From positions 91,834,283-91,898,282 of the forward strand of contig NC_044277.2 of the NCBI RefSeq assembly GCF_004027225.2: a stretch of 64,000 nucleotides of DNA, written 5' to 3'. Shown piece after piece: positions 1 to 53,447 of this stretch. The first letter of the stretch is position 1; every line of letters begins with the position of its first letter. The translations under genes and the position numbers were made by a program. Source of the DNA: Strigops habroptila. Its lineage: Eukaryota > Chordata > Aves > Psittaciformes > Psittacidae. The notes under the pieces are model-generated. The model saw only the letters and a program-made list of their open reading frames with translations, searched no databases and was not told the DNA's origin.

Positions 1-3000
1 CTGTATTATTTATTTTGAGGCAGCTTCTGGGATAAAGAATTAGTCCTGGGATTTATCCACAGTTTTGACACTGGCCAGCTGGGTGACTTCTGACCAAGTC
101 GCTGCACCTCTTCACCACCATTTTCCAGCAGTCAAAGTGGGGTAATAACCCTTTTTGAAAGCACATGGAGGTCTGCAGATGAAGTCCTATATAGTTTTAA
201 CAGACAAAAACCTGAAGACCAGCACCTGTCAAAGTGCTTATTAACCTATAATAGAATTGGCAAAACCAGATAATCACTGCATGTTTCTTTTCCTCAGCCT
301 GTTCAAACAGGCACAACAGTAATAGAGACAAGCTTTTAAACTAGATGTTTGTGACCTATTTGGAACATGTACAACCAGTGCAGATTTTGTTCATTGGTTC
401 TGACTTCTATTTTCTTAAGGTGGCCTCTGAAGGAACAAATGCAACATTTCTCATACCTGTGACTATGTGCACCCTCAGCCCAGCCAGGCAGGGGTGCTGC
501 TTGAATTGCAGCAGCCCCAGGACAAGGTAGGGAAGAACTGTCTGAATTTGAGAGCAAAGCCTCGCTGAGACACTTACTATTCAGTCCTGCCTGACAGCTG
601 AGTTCCACACAGAAGGTCTGTCAAGTTAGGAAAGCTTCCTGTAGTCTCTGCCCCTTTGAAAAATACCCAACAGCCAGATTAAATCTGTCTTGCAGTGACT
701 TTCATGTCATCAGCTAGAGATGCAAGCACAACAGCCAAGTGATTGTGCCAGAGACGCACAAGTTAATTTTAAAATGTTTCCTGTTTCACTCTTATGCATG
801 ATCGTCTATTAAAAAAAGTAAATTCAAATTAGTATTAAATACATTTTCTTAAATAGAATCAACTATGGAAAAGGTTCTTTCAACTCTGTAACATATACAA
901 TCACGGTACACTGATTACTGTACAAGATTACTACAGTATCTCTCTGAAGTTCACATATGGAGTTCAACTAGATATAAAAAAAAAAAAATCCCCTAAAAGT
1001 AGTCAGATTACTACTGGCTTGCATTTTCTTTATTACCTCATGTTTATTTCCTCAGTTACATACTGCATACTTTAAATATTGCATGCCCCTTTGAAGGAAA
1101 CATCTCCATTCCTGTTCCAATACAGGGCCCTGGGTTTTGATACCTGATACGCTATGTGCCAATGTGAAGCTTGATTTACCAGTGAGAATCCAAGGGAGTC
1201 CAATATTCTGCTAGCACAAGCAAGATTGGAGGAGTAGGACTTTTGTTTTGGAACTTTTAGTCAGAGGCTCTTGCAGTATTAGAGTAGATGCTTTGTCCAT
1301 CATCTGAGCCCCAGAAAACAAAGGCACAACTGTGTGGTGCCTAATATTTTGATGTTTACTTTAAGAGTATCATCTTGCAATGGCACATTCAAGAATTTGT
1401 GTCATGCATCTGTTGATTTTGTAACTAAAGGACTGTTGGTCAATTTTTTTTCTCTTACTAGTTCATAATTGTGGGAGGAAAACATGTAAGTAGATTGGAA
1501 TTGTGCACCACAGCCATGAGTGTAACTCTTGTTTAGGCACAGAATGTGAGACAGAGGAAACAAACTGGAGCCAGCTGAGGACAGCTCTTCTACCAGGCAC
1601 TCAAGTTCCCCTAGGAGGATTTTATCCAACCCTTGAAACCTAGTTGGGATATTTCTTCCAGTAAATCTACACCTGTAGTGTAGGCAGGGTGCAGACACTT
1701 TACTGCAGTCAAACCATATGCAGCTTGATTACACTTTGCTGTGTTCTTGGCAGCACTGAAGAAGAGTGAATTAGTGAATTTTTTTTCATGTATATGTTTG
1801 TAAAAGGCACAGTACTGGATGTTCAACATCACTGAGGAGCCAAAATAAATATACTGTGGTAATGACCTTCAGGATGTGGAAAAGAATGTTCTATCACTTA
1901 ATGATAAGTAAATAAACAGAATAACAATTCATGCCTTATTAATTTGACAATGTCTTTAAATTAAATACAATAGTATCGTAGAATCATATGTAGATGCCCA
2001 GTAGATAACTGGCTATTTCCTACCATGTTTTTTTAAGTTCTGCACTAAGCATTAGAGGCTAAATATTATACCTGTACACTATGTCCTTTCTTCTCAGTTA
2101 AAAATTAAAGTAAAAGGTCATTCTTGAACAGGCTCAGAAACTATACAGGGTTTTGATAAAATACAGGGCTAATTCCAGCTACTTACAGCTCCTCCTCTTC
2201 CTACCTTCCCTTGCTTTTAGGACCCATATTAAAAGGAAGAGGAGCTGTCTTTCAGGCAGTGTTGATGTCCAACTTCAGTACGCCTCTTGCAAAGATGTTG
2301 CTGGATATGTCATCGTTAGCATTCATGTCTTCAGAAACACAGAGAATCCTTGGCTGCCAAAGCCAGAAAGCATAAGCTCAGATAACCATCACTTGGCCCT
2401 TCTTGCAGGCCAATTTTTAACTACTGCTTCCACACACACTTGTTACTGGCCGTTCATTAACAAGGGATGATCAGTTCCTTGTTACAGTGTGTATGTGGGG
2501 GGGGGTCCTACACTTTTCCTGCACTGTTGCCCCAGTGATGTTTGCTGGTTTTGTCTTCCAGTTCACATCAGTCCTGCCTGAGCCAATACCAAACTGTAAG
2601 TGCATACCTGACCAAAGAACATTTGGAAGATCTGTGTGGCTGCATTTATATTCTCTGTGGGTAGATGTGGTTATAATACTTCCTTTTCCTGCGTTTTTTG
2701 CTGTGGTTCAATATTCCTGTATATAAGACTGTGCCACTTTAATTATGGATTATGCTTCCATTTAAATTGATAGAGAGTTTGTATTTAAAGTTTGAAAGAG
2801 AAGTTGCTGCCTTCTCTGCTATTAATAGTATTACTGTTTTATATAACTACATGATTCCTATATAGTGGATAAATTATAACAGACAAATAAGCATCTCTGC
2901 CCACAAGGAACTGTAACTTCTGCATAAAAAGAGATGAAAGGATACACAGCAGGAAAGTTCAATGCAGAAAACAGACTGAGGTTTGGAGGGTAGAGAGAAA

Positions 3001-4718
3001 ATGCTGCAAAGATGTAACAAGTCTGCAAAAGGTCAAATCTTTTCCTAGAGATAAGGGGCAGTCTTAGGGCCAACATTAACATACTACGTACCGCAGTTCC
3101 TGGTGAAAATTGAGATGTCAGTAACTGAGGTGAAGAACCTATTTTTCCTATGAAGTATTTAATTTTGCACGTGTGTTTCCTCTTGCCCAAGCTCTGTCTC
3201 GCCTCTTCCTATGAGCCAGGGATGACACGTCACTGACTCACGTCTCACTTCAGCTGTACCGCATCCTTAGCAGCTTTTGGTCTCACCTCTTCAGCATTTA
3301 GCCAGTGCCACCTCCGGTTCTCCCTGCTCAGACACAAAGCTCAGGCCGGGAAGCAGGACAGCAAGCCAGCCCATACCCACTGCTGCTCTTCCTGCTGGGC
3401 CACCTGTGTGCCAGGTTGGGCTGCACACACAGCTTGGCTTTGTGCTGACCAGGTGTGTCAGGAGGCTGCTTGGTGGCACCCAACAGCTCATTTGGGACCC
3501 GCAGAGGTCAGGTAAAGACCCTTGTGCTGAATTGCATCAAATAAAGGAATTCATGCTGCAGGCAGAGGCTTTGGAGAGCAAAAGAAAGCTTTGAACAATA
3601 TGCTGTCTCTGTGAGCCAAATATGTACTAAAAGAAATCGCTAAAAGCAAACAAAGCCCCCACAAATGACGCTAGCTAAAACAGCATAGATTTAAATTTCC
3701 CACACAGTGAAGTTAAAGTAAATATATCATGCCTGTAAAAATATTGTAACACATTATAAACGTTTCAAAGTTTAATATATTTAATAATAAGAAGAAACAT
3801 GTTAATTTGGATTAACCTTTGCAGCTTTAATTCTTTCCCTCTGAGTGCACTTTCACCCTGGTAGTCTTCAGTTGTATGAACGCATACAACTTTTTTCCAG
3901 AGCAGGAATATGTTCATCTGTTTTTGTCAAATGCACTAGAATGGGAGGGACGTTGTCCAGGTGCCTGTTTTTCTCCATTAACTGCTGACAGAACCAAGGT
4001 GAGAACTTAAGTGAGACACCTAACGCACTGGATAGTGAAGCGATTCCTGCTTCTAATACTGACACAGAACGCTCTTACTGGGCATGCTAGATTTGTTCCA
4101 GGTAAAGCTCACCACCAGCTCATCCACAACCAATGTAAGCCTTCCACAGAGAGAAATCATGTGCTTGACAGCTTCTGCTATGCTTCCACAGTGCTGGCTA
4201 AGAGGTCTGTGTGGCCCAGGAACCTTACATCAATCAGAACTGAAACATCTCTCTCGAAACACATCTCTCCATGCACCAGTTCGTACCTTTCTGCAGCCTG
4301 GCAATAACTTTTAGAAATGGACTTTCAGATTCTTAAGAGTGTCAAATGAACTTTTTTTAGCATGGACCCTCATCTAAAAATCCAGGCTGGTTGGTGCAGC
4401 AAACAAGAAAAATCTAAATTAAGCTAAGGATAGGATTTTCCTATATGATTTGTATTGCTCTTGCTACTGGGCTGGTTCTCCAGTACAACTTCATGCTACT
4501 GGTTATTGCTAGAGAGAATGACCTTCTCTAGAACATATGGCCTCCTACAGACTCCGCTTTTATAAGGGTTAATTCAGAGCTGGGGATAAATGCTACCTGC
4601 CACATGAATTTCATATGGCACTTCAGTAAATTTGCAAGTTGCTAGAACCACCCAAGAGCTATATAAAAGAGTGTGCTTGCATTCACAGAATTTAGTCACA
4701 GTTGCTTGGCACGTCAAC

Positions 4719-4789
4719 AACATAACACACTCACTAGAAGAAATGAGGAGTCACAAGAACATAACAAATTCACTAGAAGAAATAAGGAA
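4719..4789 (+). repeat. Imperfect 39-bp-spaced direct repeat
   Basis: Two copies of a roughly 32-base AT-rich segment sit at 4719-4750 and 4758-4789. They share the cores AACATAACA and TCACTAGAAGAAAT and differ at a few positions. No function is suggested. Confidence 0.7.
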
Positions 4790-7700
4790 TTTCTAACAAG
4801 CAAGTTTATCCTAGAACTCCTATCCACAGACCAGTAAAATTAAGCAAACTACTTGTTTCTCAAAACCTTCCTTTAATTACCAAGAACTAGCCAAGTGTGA
4901 CAAATCCATGACAACACTGAATTGATAGTTTCCTACAATCTCTATGTTTAAAAATAATTTTCTCCCTACCATAAGTCTGACCTTACTAGGGCCCAGAAGC
5001 AGAGACAGCATTTGCCTATTAACAAGTATTATTGCACAGTAAGTACCTTAAGAAACAGAAAACTGAAGTTAGCAATATACAATGGAGAGCTTTCAGAGAT
5101 GGAAAACTTTGCACTCCACACTTTTCCTCAACCTTTCGCAAAATATACTAAATATATTCAACATGAAGGGCTCTGTATATAAAGATTACTGTTTGTTTCT
5201 CTACAGAGCTTTTACACAGAGAAGAATGCGGTTAAGTCAAACTAGGTGTTGCTGATTTTCATTTTCTCAACACAAATCCTTCAATACTTTTTTCAGCTGC
5301 CAGTCAAGGGAATGCAGTAAGAATCCTAGGTTTTATATTTTTTAAAGCAAATTTTCAGTTCTTCTATATGTCAAAAGCTTGTAAATATGAAAGGAAGGTC
5401 TCCTAAGAGCTCAGAAAACAGATGGCAGATAACCAACCACCTACCCATCTTCTCTAAATGTCTTATTTTTAAGAAAATGGGCTTTTAAGCCAATTTCATT
5501 TGTGGGTGGGCATTGACTCATGAGTTTTGAACGCTTACTGTGGCAATGCAAATCTGGATCAAAACTTGAATTTTGTGTTTCAAAAAGCACTGCTGAAAAT
5601 TTTTTTAAAGCAACAGAAAAGCCTGTATTCCATCTAGTTTTCAGACTGAGTTAAATATGTATTTTTAAACCACTCAAGCATTCCCTGACATCGTTACTAG
5701 TCAAAACACAAGACAAACCTGTTAGCGTATCAGTCATAGGAGATTTTAAGAAGATTTTAAGCAAATACCTGTCAGGAATGCTCATGGGATAGCTGGTCCA
5801 GCCATGTAGGGGAGAGGAGGTCAGATAACCTCTCGGTCTGTCTCAGCATTTTCATTCCTAGAAAGGAAAACCGACTTTATTATTAAGACACTACCAAGAA
5901 TGGCAGTACCATGCAGCCATAACAAACCAGTGACAATACCACGGCTGTTACGTAGTGAAGATTTTCATATCATAATCTATAGTATCTTCACACAGGTAAG
6001 TTCATAAGGTAAGTTAAAAGAAGTTGCCAAGTAGATAAGATTCAGTCATTTTTAAGCTGATTAAACACTATTGTTGATGACAGAGGTTAGCATAGGTGTG
6101 GCTTGGCAAACAACAATAATTGCTGATCATAATAATAATAATATGTACTAGAACAGGAAGCTACTCTTCCTCAAAGCTTCTGAGCATATACATTGCAATC
6201 ATGACAGCACATAAAATGGCAAGTTAATCTTGAAAACAATCACCTGCAAAATCATGACCTTGTTTGGAATATTTTAGTTGCTCTGTCATGCAAGTATTCT
6301 CCAAGGTTACTATGACTGAACAAAGTTAGAAAATGATTGCATTTTGTCAGACGATGTGCTTTGTAGATGCATGTTTTTGTACTCTTAAAATAAAAGGAGG
6401 CAACTGTCTGTACATCCTACAGGCTTCTGGTGTATGTAATATATTCCATAAATCATAACATAATGATCAGTCCTGCATAGTCAAATACTACTGTCTAACA
6501 ACGGCAGCAGATTTTCAGGATTTCAGATTTCAGCAGCTATTCAGAATTTGATGCTAACTGGTTTCCCTGGAACAGATTTGAAAGAGGCAAACTACAGATT
6601 GGCAGTAGTACTAGGAGGAGCTACAATAAATAAAACTAAGAAAACTCAGTGTTTTCACCTTCACTCAACAGTTTCAAGTTCCTAAAGTCCACTTAAAATC
6701 TACTTCTGCCACTAAGATTAGCATATGGAACATGTGAATTTGAAGGTGTGAGAGATGCAGACAGGAAAAAAATAGTTTCTCATATGTAAACATCTATTTT
6801 ACTGAAGAGCCAAGTGAGCTAAAGAAAAAAGCACGACGAAACTCCATCTGCATGCAATTCCAGGAGCCTTACTCATCTCACTTCCTGATTCTCCTTTTTG
6901 GCCTCCTTTCCCTTAGGGCCCTCCCACCTCTATAAACACCATAACAATAATTATCCCGTCAGTGGAGACTTAAACATTCTTGACATCCTAACATCTAACA
7001 AGTACGGGACATTTCACAAAGGCCTAGCCTGGCTTTCAAGAAGTGGGTCAGCTTGACACATCCCATGTGTTTCTGAAAGCCCGCAGCCTTTGAGCTTGCT
7101 CATCTATGGTAATGGGCATCCTACCAATGCACAGACTGGAAACAAAACACCGCCCGGTTTGCCACGGGAACTTGAAAATATTTGCTGAAAGCTCCTAACT
7201 TGCAAATTTCCACCCTAAACATCATATAGAGAATGTCCCATGGTGCCCAGCCACAGCAGTTTCCAGACTTGGCAGTTCTGTGGCCCTCCTGCCCCCTCGT
7301 TAGTTAAAAGGGTACTGGAACTCTTCCAGCCACTCGCAGGAGTCAGGCTGCCGATGTACCTAGCCTGGGCAAGGGGAAAAGGAGTGCAGAGTGCTTCAGC
7401 CATTAGTCCAAGGAGGCTGGATGGTTAGCTCTTTCCCTCTTCCCTTCCGTCTTTTCCTGTTCCTCAGCCTCACTTCATTTGGTTACATACCACAAAGGGA
7501 TTTTTAGTCAAAGCTGATCTGGCCAAATAAACTCTTTTACTGTAGAAATTCTGGCCACTGTGATTTTTTAAACATTTAAATCATACCAGCATGCTTCTGC
7601 CCTTGGCTGAAATTCGTGATGACTCAGACATGGATCTTGACCCGCTAGCTGAGAATCACTTCTCTAATAGTGTTATGATTTGATATCTGTTTTCACAAAA

Positions 7701-7923
7701 GGAATAAACCAATGTGTTTCATCATATTTTCTATCCTGCCCCCACATAATTTTGTCTTGTGAATAAACCACATCATTTTATTTCTGTGCCCATTTTAACA
7801 TTCTAGTTAGAATACGACGCCTGTACAGTAACCCAGCCAGCAGAGACTATGCTATCTTCTATTTATGATCTATCCCAATGAACAGATTTTCAGTTCTCCT
7901 TAAAATGCCTTTTAATACTGGGG

Positions 7924-7943
7924 AAAACAAACAAACAAACAAA
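7924..7943 (+). repeat. (AAAC)n microsatellite
   Basis: About five units of a tetranucleotide AAAC repeat in intergenic DNA. It resembles common simple repeats, with no sign of a role. Confidence 0.85.
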
Positions 7944-10900
7944 GAGCAGTAACTCTATGCACCAGAAAATGATCAAAAATAATTGTTCTTCAGTGTGGAA
8001 AGAGGATATGGTAAAGAGCTTTGAAAGAAAAGCATGAAGTTAACTATGAATAAACTTTAAACTCATTAACAATTAAAGAAATTGAAAGAAATTGGACTAC
8101 AGAGATTAAATTTGGTGAGATTTTGCACGAAGAGTGGATTGTACTTGTATAGAACTTGGAGTCCCCATAGATGCCCATGTACATACTGGAAAGGTAAGAA
8201 CAGAATACAGAGAACAAGCCTGCTCCTGCTGCATGTACACGCTGGTGTTCAAGTGCCAAAACTAAATAGATATAGATCTCTCCCTATATATTGTTTCATA
8301 TGTATAAATATATATATACCACAACTGAAGCATTGGCAAACAAGAGAGATTTCTAATCACTCCTAGTCTAAGATAGGCACAGGTACAGTTGACTCATACA
8401 ACAAAATTATTTCTATTAGCAGATTGCTCAGTTTCATAAAAGCAGAAGCACCATGTTATGTGTGAGCAGCAATATAGTAATACTGTAAATTGCAACTTGA
8501 TTACCATTTGATTCAACCAAGTTAATAGCTGATGATGGCCTATAATTCATACATGATTCATTTTGGCAAGTCTTTCATTTGTCAGTTCATCAAGCCTATC
8601 CTATACATAAGCAATTAAATTAGCAGGAAAAAAATAGTCCAAATAGCAAAGGGCTCAGCAAAAAATTCCTTCAGGTAGTTTGAAGAGATCTATCCTTAAC
8701 ACTGCTGAAATGCCATAGTATACTTCTTAGTAGTTGTCTTTTCTGACTAGGACCAGTAATTCAGCACAGTAGTTGCAACAAGAAATAACACATTGCTGAT
8801 TTCCAAGCAGCTTTTTGAAGCAGGGAAAATTAATTCCAAAACAGTTACAAAGAAACCACGCACTGGAAAAACTTAACCAGGAGAAATACTAAATAAGAAC
8901 AGAAAGCAGTTACCATCACTACAAACTGGAGATATTAGATTTCAGAGAGAAAGTGGCTGGAAATTCGTCAGGCACACGTACTAAACTCATGCGGAACTAG
9001 GAAGCTTGGTCCTACAGGTGGGACAAGGGACATGCACAGAAATAGACTCCCAAGGAGAATCTGGCCTCTGTTTCCTGATGACAGCCAGAATGCTATCAGC
9101 ATCACTGGCACCAGTGGCCATAGCCCACTTCCTTGCTCTTGAAGAAAACATAGAGAGCAGCCAACACAGGATATAGGAGTTACATGAACCTCAGCCTCAG
9201 TTACATGAACACTCTGCTGTTGAGAGCTGCATGAGAAGAGGATGTGCTTGTGCAGTCAAGACAGCTTCATTCTTAACAATGCTGCCTGGAGGGTGTCAGT
9301 CAGGGGCTGCTCTCCCCTGTCCTCTGGCTCTGTGCTCCTGGAGGAACGTACCAACAGTGAGCTGATGCCCATGCACCATGCCTGCCTGGAGGAGCTGCAC
9401 CCTGGTGTGATGGAGGGAATGGATCAGCTGCGCTTGCTTTAAAACCCATGTCCAATATGTTGAGACCCTGTTGATATATTCAACAAGAGGCCAAGTAAAT
9501 ACCCTCAGTTGCTAGAATGCTTGGATGGCATTTTCTTTGGTTGAAATGATCACTAAAAGTAAATATAAACAAAGAACAAGCATACAGAAGAGACTCACTG
9601 TATATGAAATTAGGCCTAACAAGGCTTTTCTGCAAAGCAAAATAATTTCTAGCTCATCCATCTACTGAAATTCTTTGAAAGTGTCAAAAAAAACCTCAAC
9701 AAAACCCCAACCAACAAAAAAAAAGTGTCAAAAAACCCCACCCAAACCCCAAAGTTATTTTGGTGGACTAGTTAATATTTTACAGTGTTTCAAAAGGCCT
9801 TCAATTAAACCCTTAAGCCACAGACGACTCAAGCAGCTCAGTAATCACCGGACAAAAAGAAAAGTACTATCACGGCTCAGAAACTGGAGCTGGGAAACAA
9901 AGAGCAGAATTCAACAGCGAGTTGCTGCGATGGCGGAAAGTTAACGACAGCCTACTTCAGGGCTCTGTCCCAAGTCTCGTGTTGTTGCTGTGTTTACTAC
10001 TGATCTAGAAAGAGGGCTGTATTGTCAGACAGTAAAATCCGCAGCTGCCATAATTATTTCAGTTAAGCAAGACAAGAGGGGGCTGTGATGATGAGGAAGG
10101 CCTAATGAAACAGAATGGATCATGTAATGGTGAATTAAGTTCAATATTGAAAATGCAGAATAACGCACGTTAGAGAGGAACATGAGTACCGCTTCTAAAG
10201 CTGACAAGTTCCAATTCATTTACGACAACTGAAAAGTAGCAATTGGGCACTTACATAAATATGTGCTATGTAATCCTCGTGACGCTCTAGTCGGAAAACA
10301 AATAAGCTAGAGGAACACAGGAGGAATAAATAACAAACTGCTGAATACCAAGTATTAGAATACCTCTATATAAAAGAATTTTCCTCCTCTGGCATTGTCT
10401 ACAGCATATCCTGCCTCAGAAAAAATGATGTGGATGAGTCTGTCTGGGGGCACGTTTGGGGAAAAAGGTTTTTATAAAAACCAGTGTTCTGATAGATTTG
10501 GATCATTTATCCTGGGAAGGTGGTAAATGACAGGATAAAAGCAACCAGAGTAGCAGGTAACATCAAGAGTTAACCACTGAAACACTTGCTCTCCTTTCTT
10601 ATTGTACAAGAAACAGGAACTTGATGGTGGCAATCTCAAAATGGATGTAATGAAATATTTCTGTACAAATGCTAAGCAAGTCATGACTCAGGAAGTAGCC
10701 ATAGCAGAAAATTTATTGAAATTCAGAAAAAGAGTTAAGACACACCTACACGTATGAGCATAACAAATGTATTCCCCAAAGCTTATGCTAGCCAAATACT
10801 GTATAAAAAAAAAAAACCCAAACTCTAAACTACTAAGCTTGATGGTTTACAACAACCTCTAGGTATTAGAAAGCAAACTTAAATCTAGTGGGAGGTAGCC

Positions 10901-11463
10901 TACCAGTGCCAGAGTAATTGACCCTCAGGCACGATCCAGCACGTGTTCGGACGTCTGTCCTAGGCATTTCTATTCTTGTGTAGTTTTTGTGTAGTTTGCA
11001 GCTCCTTTCGATAGGGCATTTTCAGATAATTGCATTTTGTCAGGCCATAGATGTTATTAGACATCACAGAGCAGTCTCGTGACACAGGATATGTAGGTGA
11101 CTATAGGGAAGAAATGTTTAGCTTCATACAAGCCTTTATGAGTGTCACACCTCCATTACCTCACCAGCTGTTTCACACAGGTGAAGCATAATTAACCTCC
11201 TCTACTTCCTGCTTCTGTACGTATTCTCTAACACGCTGGCAGCTGGAAATGGCTCACGACGTGCCCAATGTTTCAGGTTCTAGACCTGCCAGAGAAATTC
11301 CCTTCTTCTTCTGATGTTTTCAAAGTCGTGCTTGCCTGCCTGTGAATGTTTCTCTTTCACTGCTGCCACGTGGATTATCAGCGCAGGCAACCACTGATTA
11401 ATGAACAACATTACAGGCAAAAACAACCGCAGAAAGGGGAAAAAAATGGAGGAAAAATGAAGG

Positions 11464-11882
11464 GCCATGAAGCTGGTGAAGGGTCTGGAGAACAACTCTT
11501 ATGAGGAGCAGCTGGGGGAATTGGGGTTGTTTAGGCTCAGGGGGGGACCTTATCGCTCTTTACAACTACCTGAAAGGAGGTTGTAGTGAGGTGGGGGTTG
11601 GTCTCTTCTCCCAGGTAACAAGCAATAGGACAAGAAGAAACTGCCTCAAGTTGCGCCAGGGGAGGTTTAGACTGGGTATCAGGAACAATTTCTTCACTGA
11701 GAGGGTGCTCAGGTATTGGAACAGGCTGCCCAGGGAAGTGGTGGAATCACCATCCCTGGAAGTGTTCAAAAACCATGTAGACGAGGCCCTCAGTGACATG
11801 GTTTAGTGGTGGTTTTGGCAGTCGTGGGGTAATGGTTGGACTTGATGATCTTACAGGTCTTTTCCAATCTAGCTGATTCTAT
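11464..11882 (+). mobile_element. CR1 LINE, 5'-truncated 3' end
   Basis: This is the 3' part of a chicken-repeat-1 (CR1) non-LTR retrotransposon. It contains the familiar segment that ends the CR1 reverse-transcriptase reading frame (motif [20 protein letters not shown] in + frame, near 11681-11740) and the CR1 tail TTGGACTTGATGATCTTAC followed by a GATTCTAT end. The segment between the upstream motif (GGGGTTGTTTAGGCTCAG) and the later part lacks about 20 bases compared with typical copies, and the 5' end is missing, so it cannot move. It ends less than 200 bp from the RANBP9 CpG island and about 890 bp from the RANBP9 start codon. The 101-codon open frame here (11501-11806) is element-derived, not a host gene. 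Confidence 0.93.
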
Positions 11883-12775
11883 AAAAAAAGACCCCAAACA
11901 GCACTTCCCCCTACCCCCCGGACCACCATTCTAATCCCCTTGACCCTGTCAGCCTGGTGGAGTATCCACAGTATCACAGGCACTCCCGAGCTTCCCCATC
12001 CCCCACGGCCGCCCTGCTCTGTCCAGTTCTGCTCTCAGTGCCACCTCCCATTGCCCTTGTGCCCAGGCACAGCCCGCGGGGCACGGGAGCAGCAGGACCG
12101 GGCCCGGCAGGATGCAGCCCCCAGCCCATCGCCGGTGCTACTTCCCGCACTCTCCATCACCGGCGGCGGCAGAACCCGCCACTCCGCTCCCTGCTCCCTG
12201 CCCCCTCCCACTCCCCTCAGCCCTTCCCCGCCGCCCTCGCGCCTCGGCGCGCACCTCGGGGCGGAGGCCCCGCCCCTTCTCCCCGCTCTCGCGCCGCCGC
12301 TGTCGGGGCTCAGCTGACTCGGGCACGCACCGCGGCGGGGGCGCGCCGGGGCCGGACGGAGCGAGAGCGCGCGCGCGCGCCCCCGGAGAAGGCGGAGGGA
12401 GGAGAAGGAGGAGGGAGCCAGCCAGCCCGCCCGCCCGCCCTGCCGCGGCGCCTGGCGCGCTCTCCGCCCGCCTCGCTTCCGCCCGGCGCCGCTGCTCTCT
12501 GCTCTCCTCTCCTCTCCCCGCCCTCGCTCCCTCCGGCCCGGGCCCGCCGCACCCCGAGCTCCCAGCCGGCAGCTTCACGGGCCGCCGCCGCCGTCGTCGT
12601 CGTCATCGCGGCCCCCCCCCACCCCGCCCCCTTTCGAGGCGCTCTGGCTGGGGGTGACCCGCCGACGGCAGTCTCACTCCGCAGCGCCCGGGCCTGCCTG
12701 TCGCTCCGCCCCGGGCCCGTCCGGTGACAGTCGCGACCGCGGGAGGTGGCGGCGGAGGAAGAGGCCGGAGCCGGG

Positions 12776-52151
<39,376 letters not shown>

Positions 52152-52975
52152 CTATGCATTTGAAGACCTGAAAGGTGTCGTGGCATATTCAACACGGAAA
52201 GTAGGCCAGCTCTGCTGACTGGAATTTGGGATTTTAATTATGTACTAAGGACAAGTCTGTCGCTTTATGTTGCTTCCTAGTTTACAGCATGATGCAAATG
52301 ATTTCTAACTTAGCGTTAGGAGAAAATTTCCATCTTGAAACCTCTTAGAGAACTAAGAGTTGAAAATGTCACTGATAATGTCAGACATCCAGATTGACAA
52401 GTACCGGTCCTTTAAACGATTGTCCAAAACAAACCAAAAATCCTGCTACCTTGTGGTGGGACGGAAGAGTGGAAAACGCAGCTGTATTAGCATGTGGGTG
52501 ATGCAAATGTCAAGCAGGATGACTTGCCAACCTCCACCCCCATTGTTACATAGTTCAATCAGTGTAATTTGCAAAATGCAAATGGTTTGGATATATAGTG
52601 TTGATGGGAAGAAATGATATTTTTTAATGTGTACTGTAAAACTTGAATTACTCAGGAGCTGAGTGAATATGTTTGTTGCTACTTACAATCCCAACCTGTT
52701 GATCTTAGTAGGGTTTTTTTTTTTGTTTTGTTTTAACATGGTCTTTTCAACTTTGTTTCCTTGTTTAATTACAGACAGCTTCTGTTGTGTAGACTCACCA
52801 GTTTAACTGTTGTATTATAACAGTATTACATGTCAACACAGTGTGGTTATGACCTATTTATATAAAAACCAAATATTTAGTCAATTTACAGTCTTAATTT
52901 AATCTTTGTACACCTTGCATTTTTAAAAGTGCTTAAATAGTACTATATTGCAATAAAATGTAGTGATACCATAAT
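52152..52975 (+). other. RANBP9: RANBP9 3' UTR
   Basis: About 820 bases of AT-rich sequence between the stop codon and the only AATAAA seen (52952-52957). The 85-codon open frame at 52360-52617 lies in the UTR and is not called as a gene. The cleavage point is estimated, not observed. Confidence 0.8.
52952..52957 (+). terminator. RANBP9: RANBP9 polyadenylation signal
   Basis: Canonical AATAAA about 800 bases after the stop codon. It is the last one before the convergent NOL7 3' end. Confidence 0.8.
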
Positions 52976-53441
52976 TAACCAGCCATTAAAAACTTACTTC
53001 TACATACATGGTAGCACAGAGGTGTATGCTACATTTCCTCGGTTCCCGAGTTCTGCCCTGGGACAGCGTTTCCTGTGTCAGCCTGTGAATTCGGAGCGGT
53101 GGCTCACTGCTTGAACAGGAGATGCCACTTCCCTGCACGGGAGCACCGCAGTGCCTGGGCTGGTGGCACTTAAAGGTTTGTGGTGTTCTTGCCATGAAGC
53201 AAGTTCAGTGAGCAGCACAGAGTTAGGGCACTGATGGAGCTCACTCAGTGCTCCCTGAAGATGGGCAAAAAAAACCCTTCCTTCAGTGTGATCATCAGGC
53301 TGGGCAGCAGTGGCCTGCTCTGTGAGCTGACTTAATGGCTCTGGTACTAGGACACAGCCTTTTGCTAGAGATGCAAAGCAAAAATAATTGATTGCTGTAA
53401 GAAATGCAGGATCCAAAGCAATAAGTACAACATTGTTCATC

Positions 53442-53447
53442 TTTATT
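53442..53447 (-). terminator. NOL7: NOL7 polyadenylation signal
   Basis: AATAAA on the - strand (TTTATT on +), about 320 bases after the NOL7 stop. It is the first one found downstream of the stop. Confidence 0.75.

Larger units (their letters stand above)
1..11463. other. Intergenic region upstream of RANBP9, no gene recognised
   Basis: AT-rich DNA with short, unconserved open frames on both strands. The longest (2153-2470 and 3277-3594, both +, 105 codons each) show no recognisable domain, and the second simply lies in a locally GC-richer patch. In other amniotes the next gene on this side is MCUR1, but I could not find its C-terminal coding sequence here; part of the region could be its 3' UTR (an AATAAA occurs at 1844), which is speculation. 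Small simple repeats occur, including A runs near 977, an AAT run near 6128 and an AAAC run near 7924. An imperfect direct repeat lies at 4719-4789. Confidence 0.6.

Noticed and set aside
3277-3594. 105-codon open frame in a GC-richer intergenic patch
   Set aside because: No family resemblance, and an opposite-strand frame overlaps it. Not enough to call a gene.
9685-9756. A/C-rich tract with AACCCC-like words, considered as telomere-like or a processed pseudogene tail
   Set aside because: No regular telomeric unit and no retroposed gene body upstream. Simple low-complexity DNA, like that at 36931-37001 and 39426-39470.
11501-11806. 101-codon + strand open frame with a conserved-looking protein pattern
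   Set aside because: It is the remnant of the CR1 reading frame inside a truncated repeat, not a host gene.
12746-12775. N-terminal extension of RANBP9 by ten residues
   Set aside because: It begins at GTG, has no ATG, and MSGQ at 12776 matches the established start.
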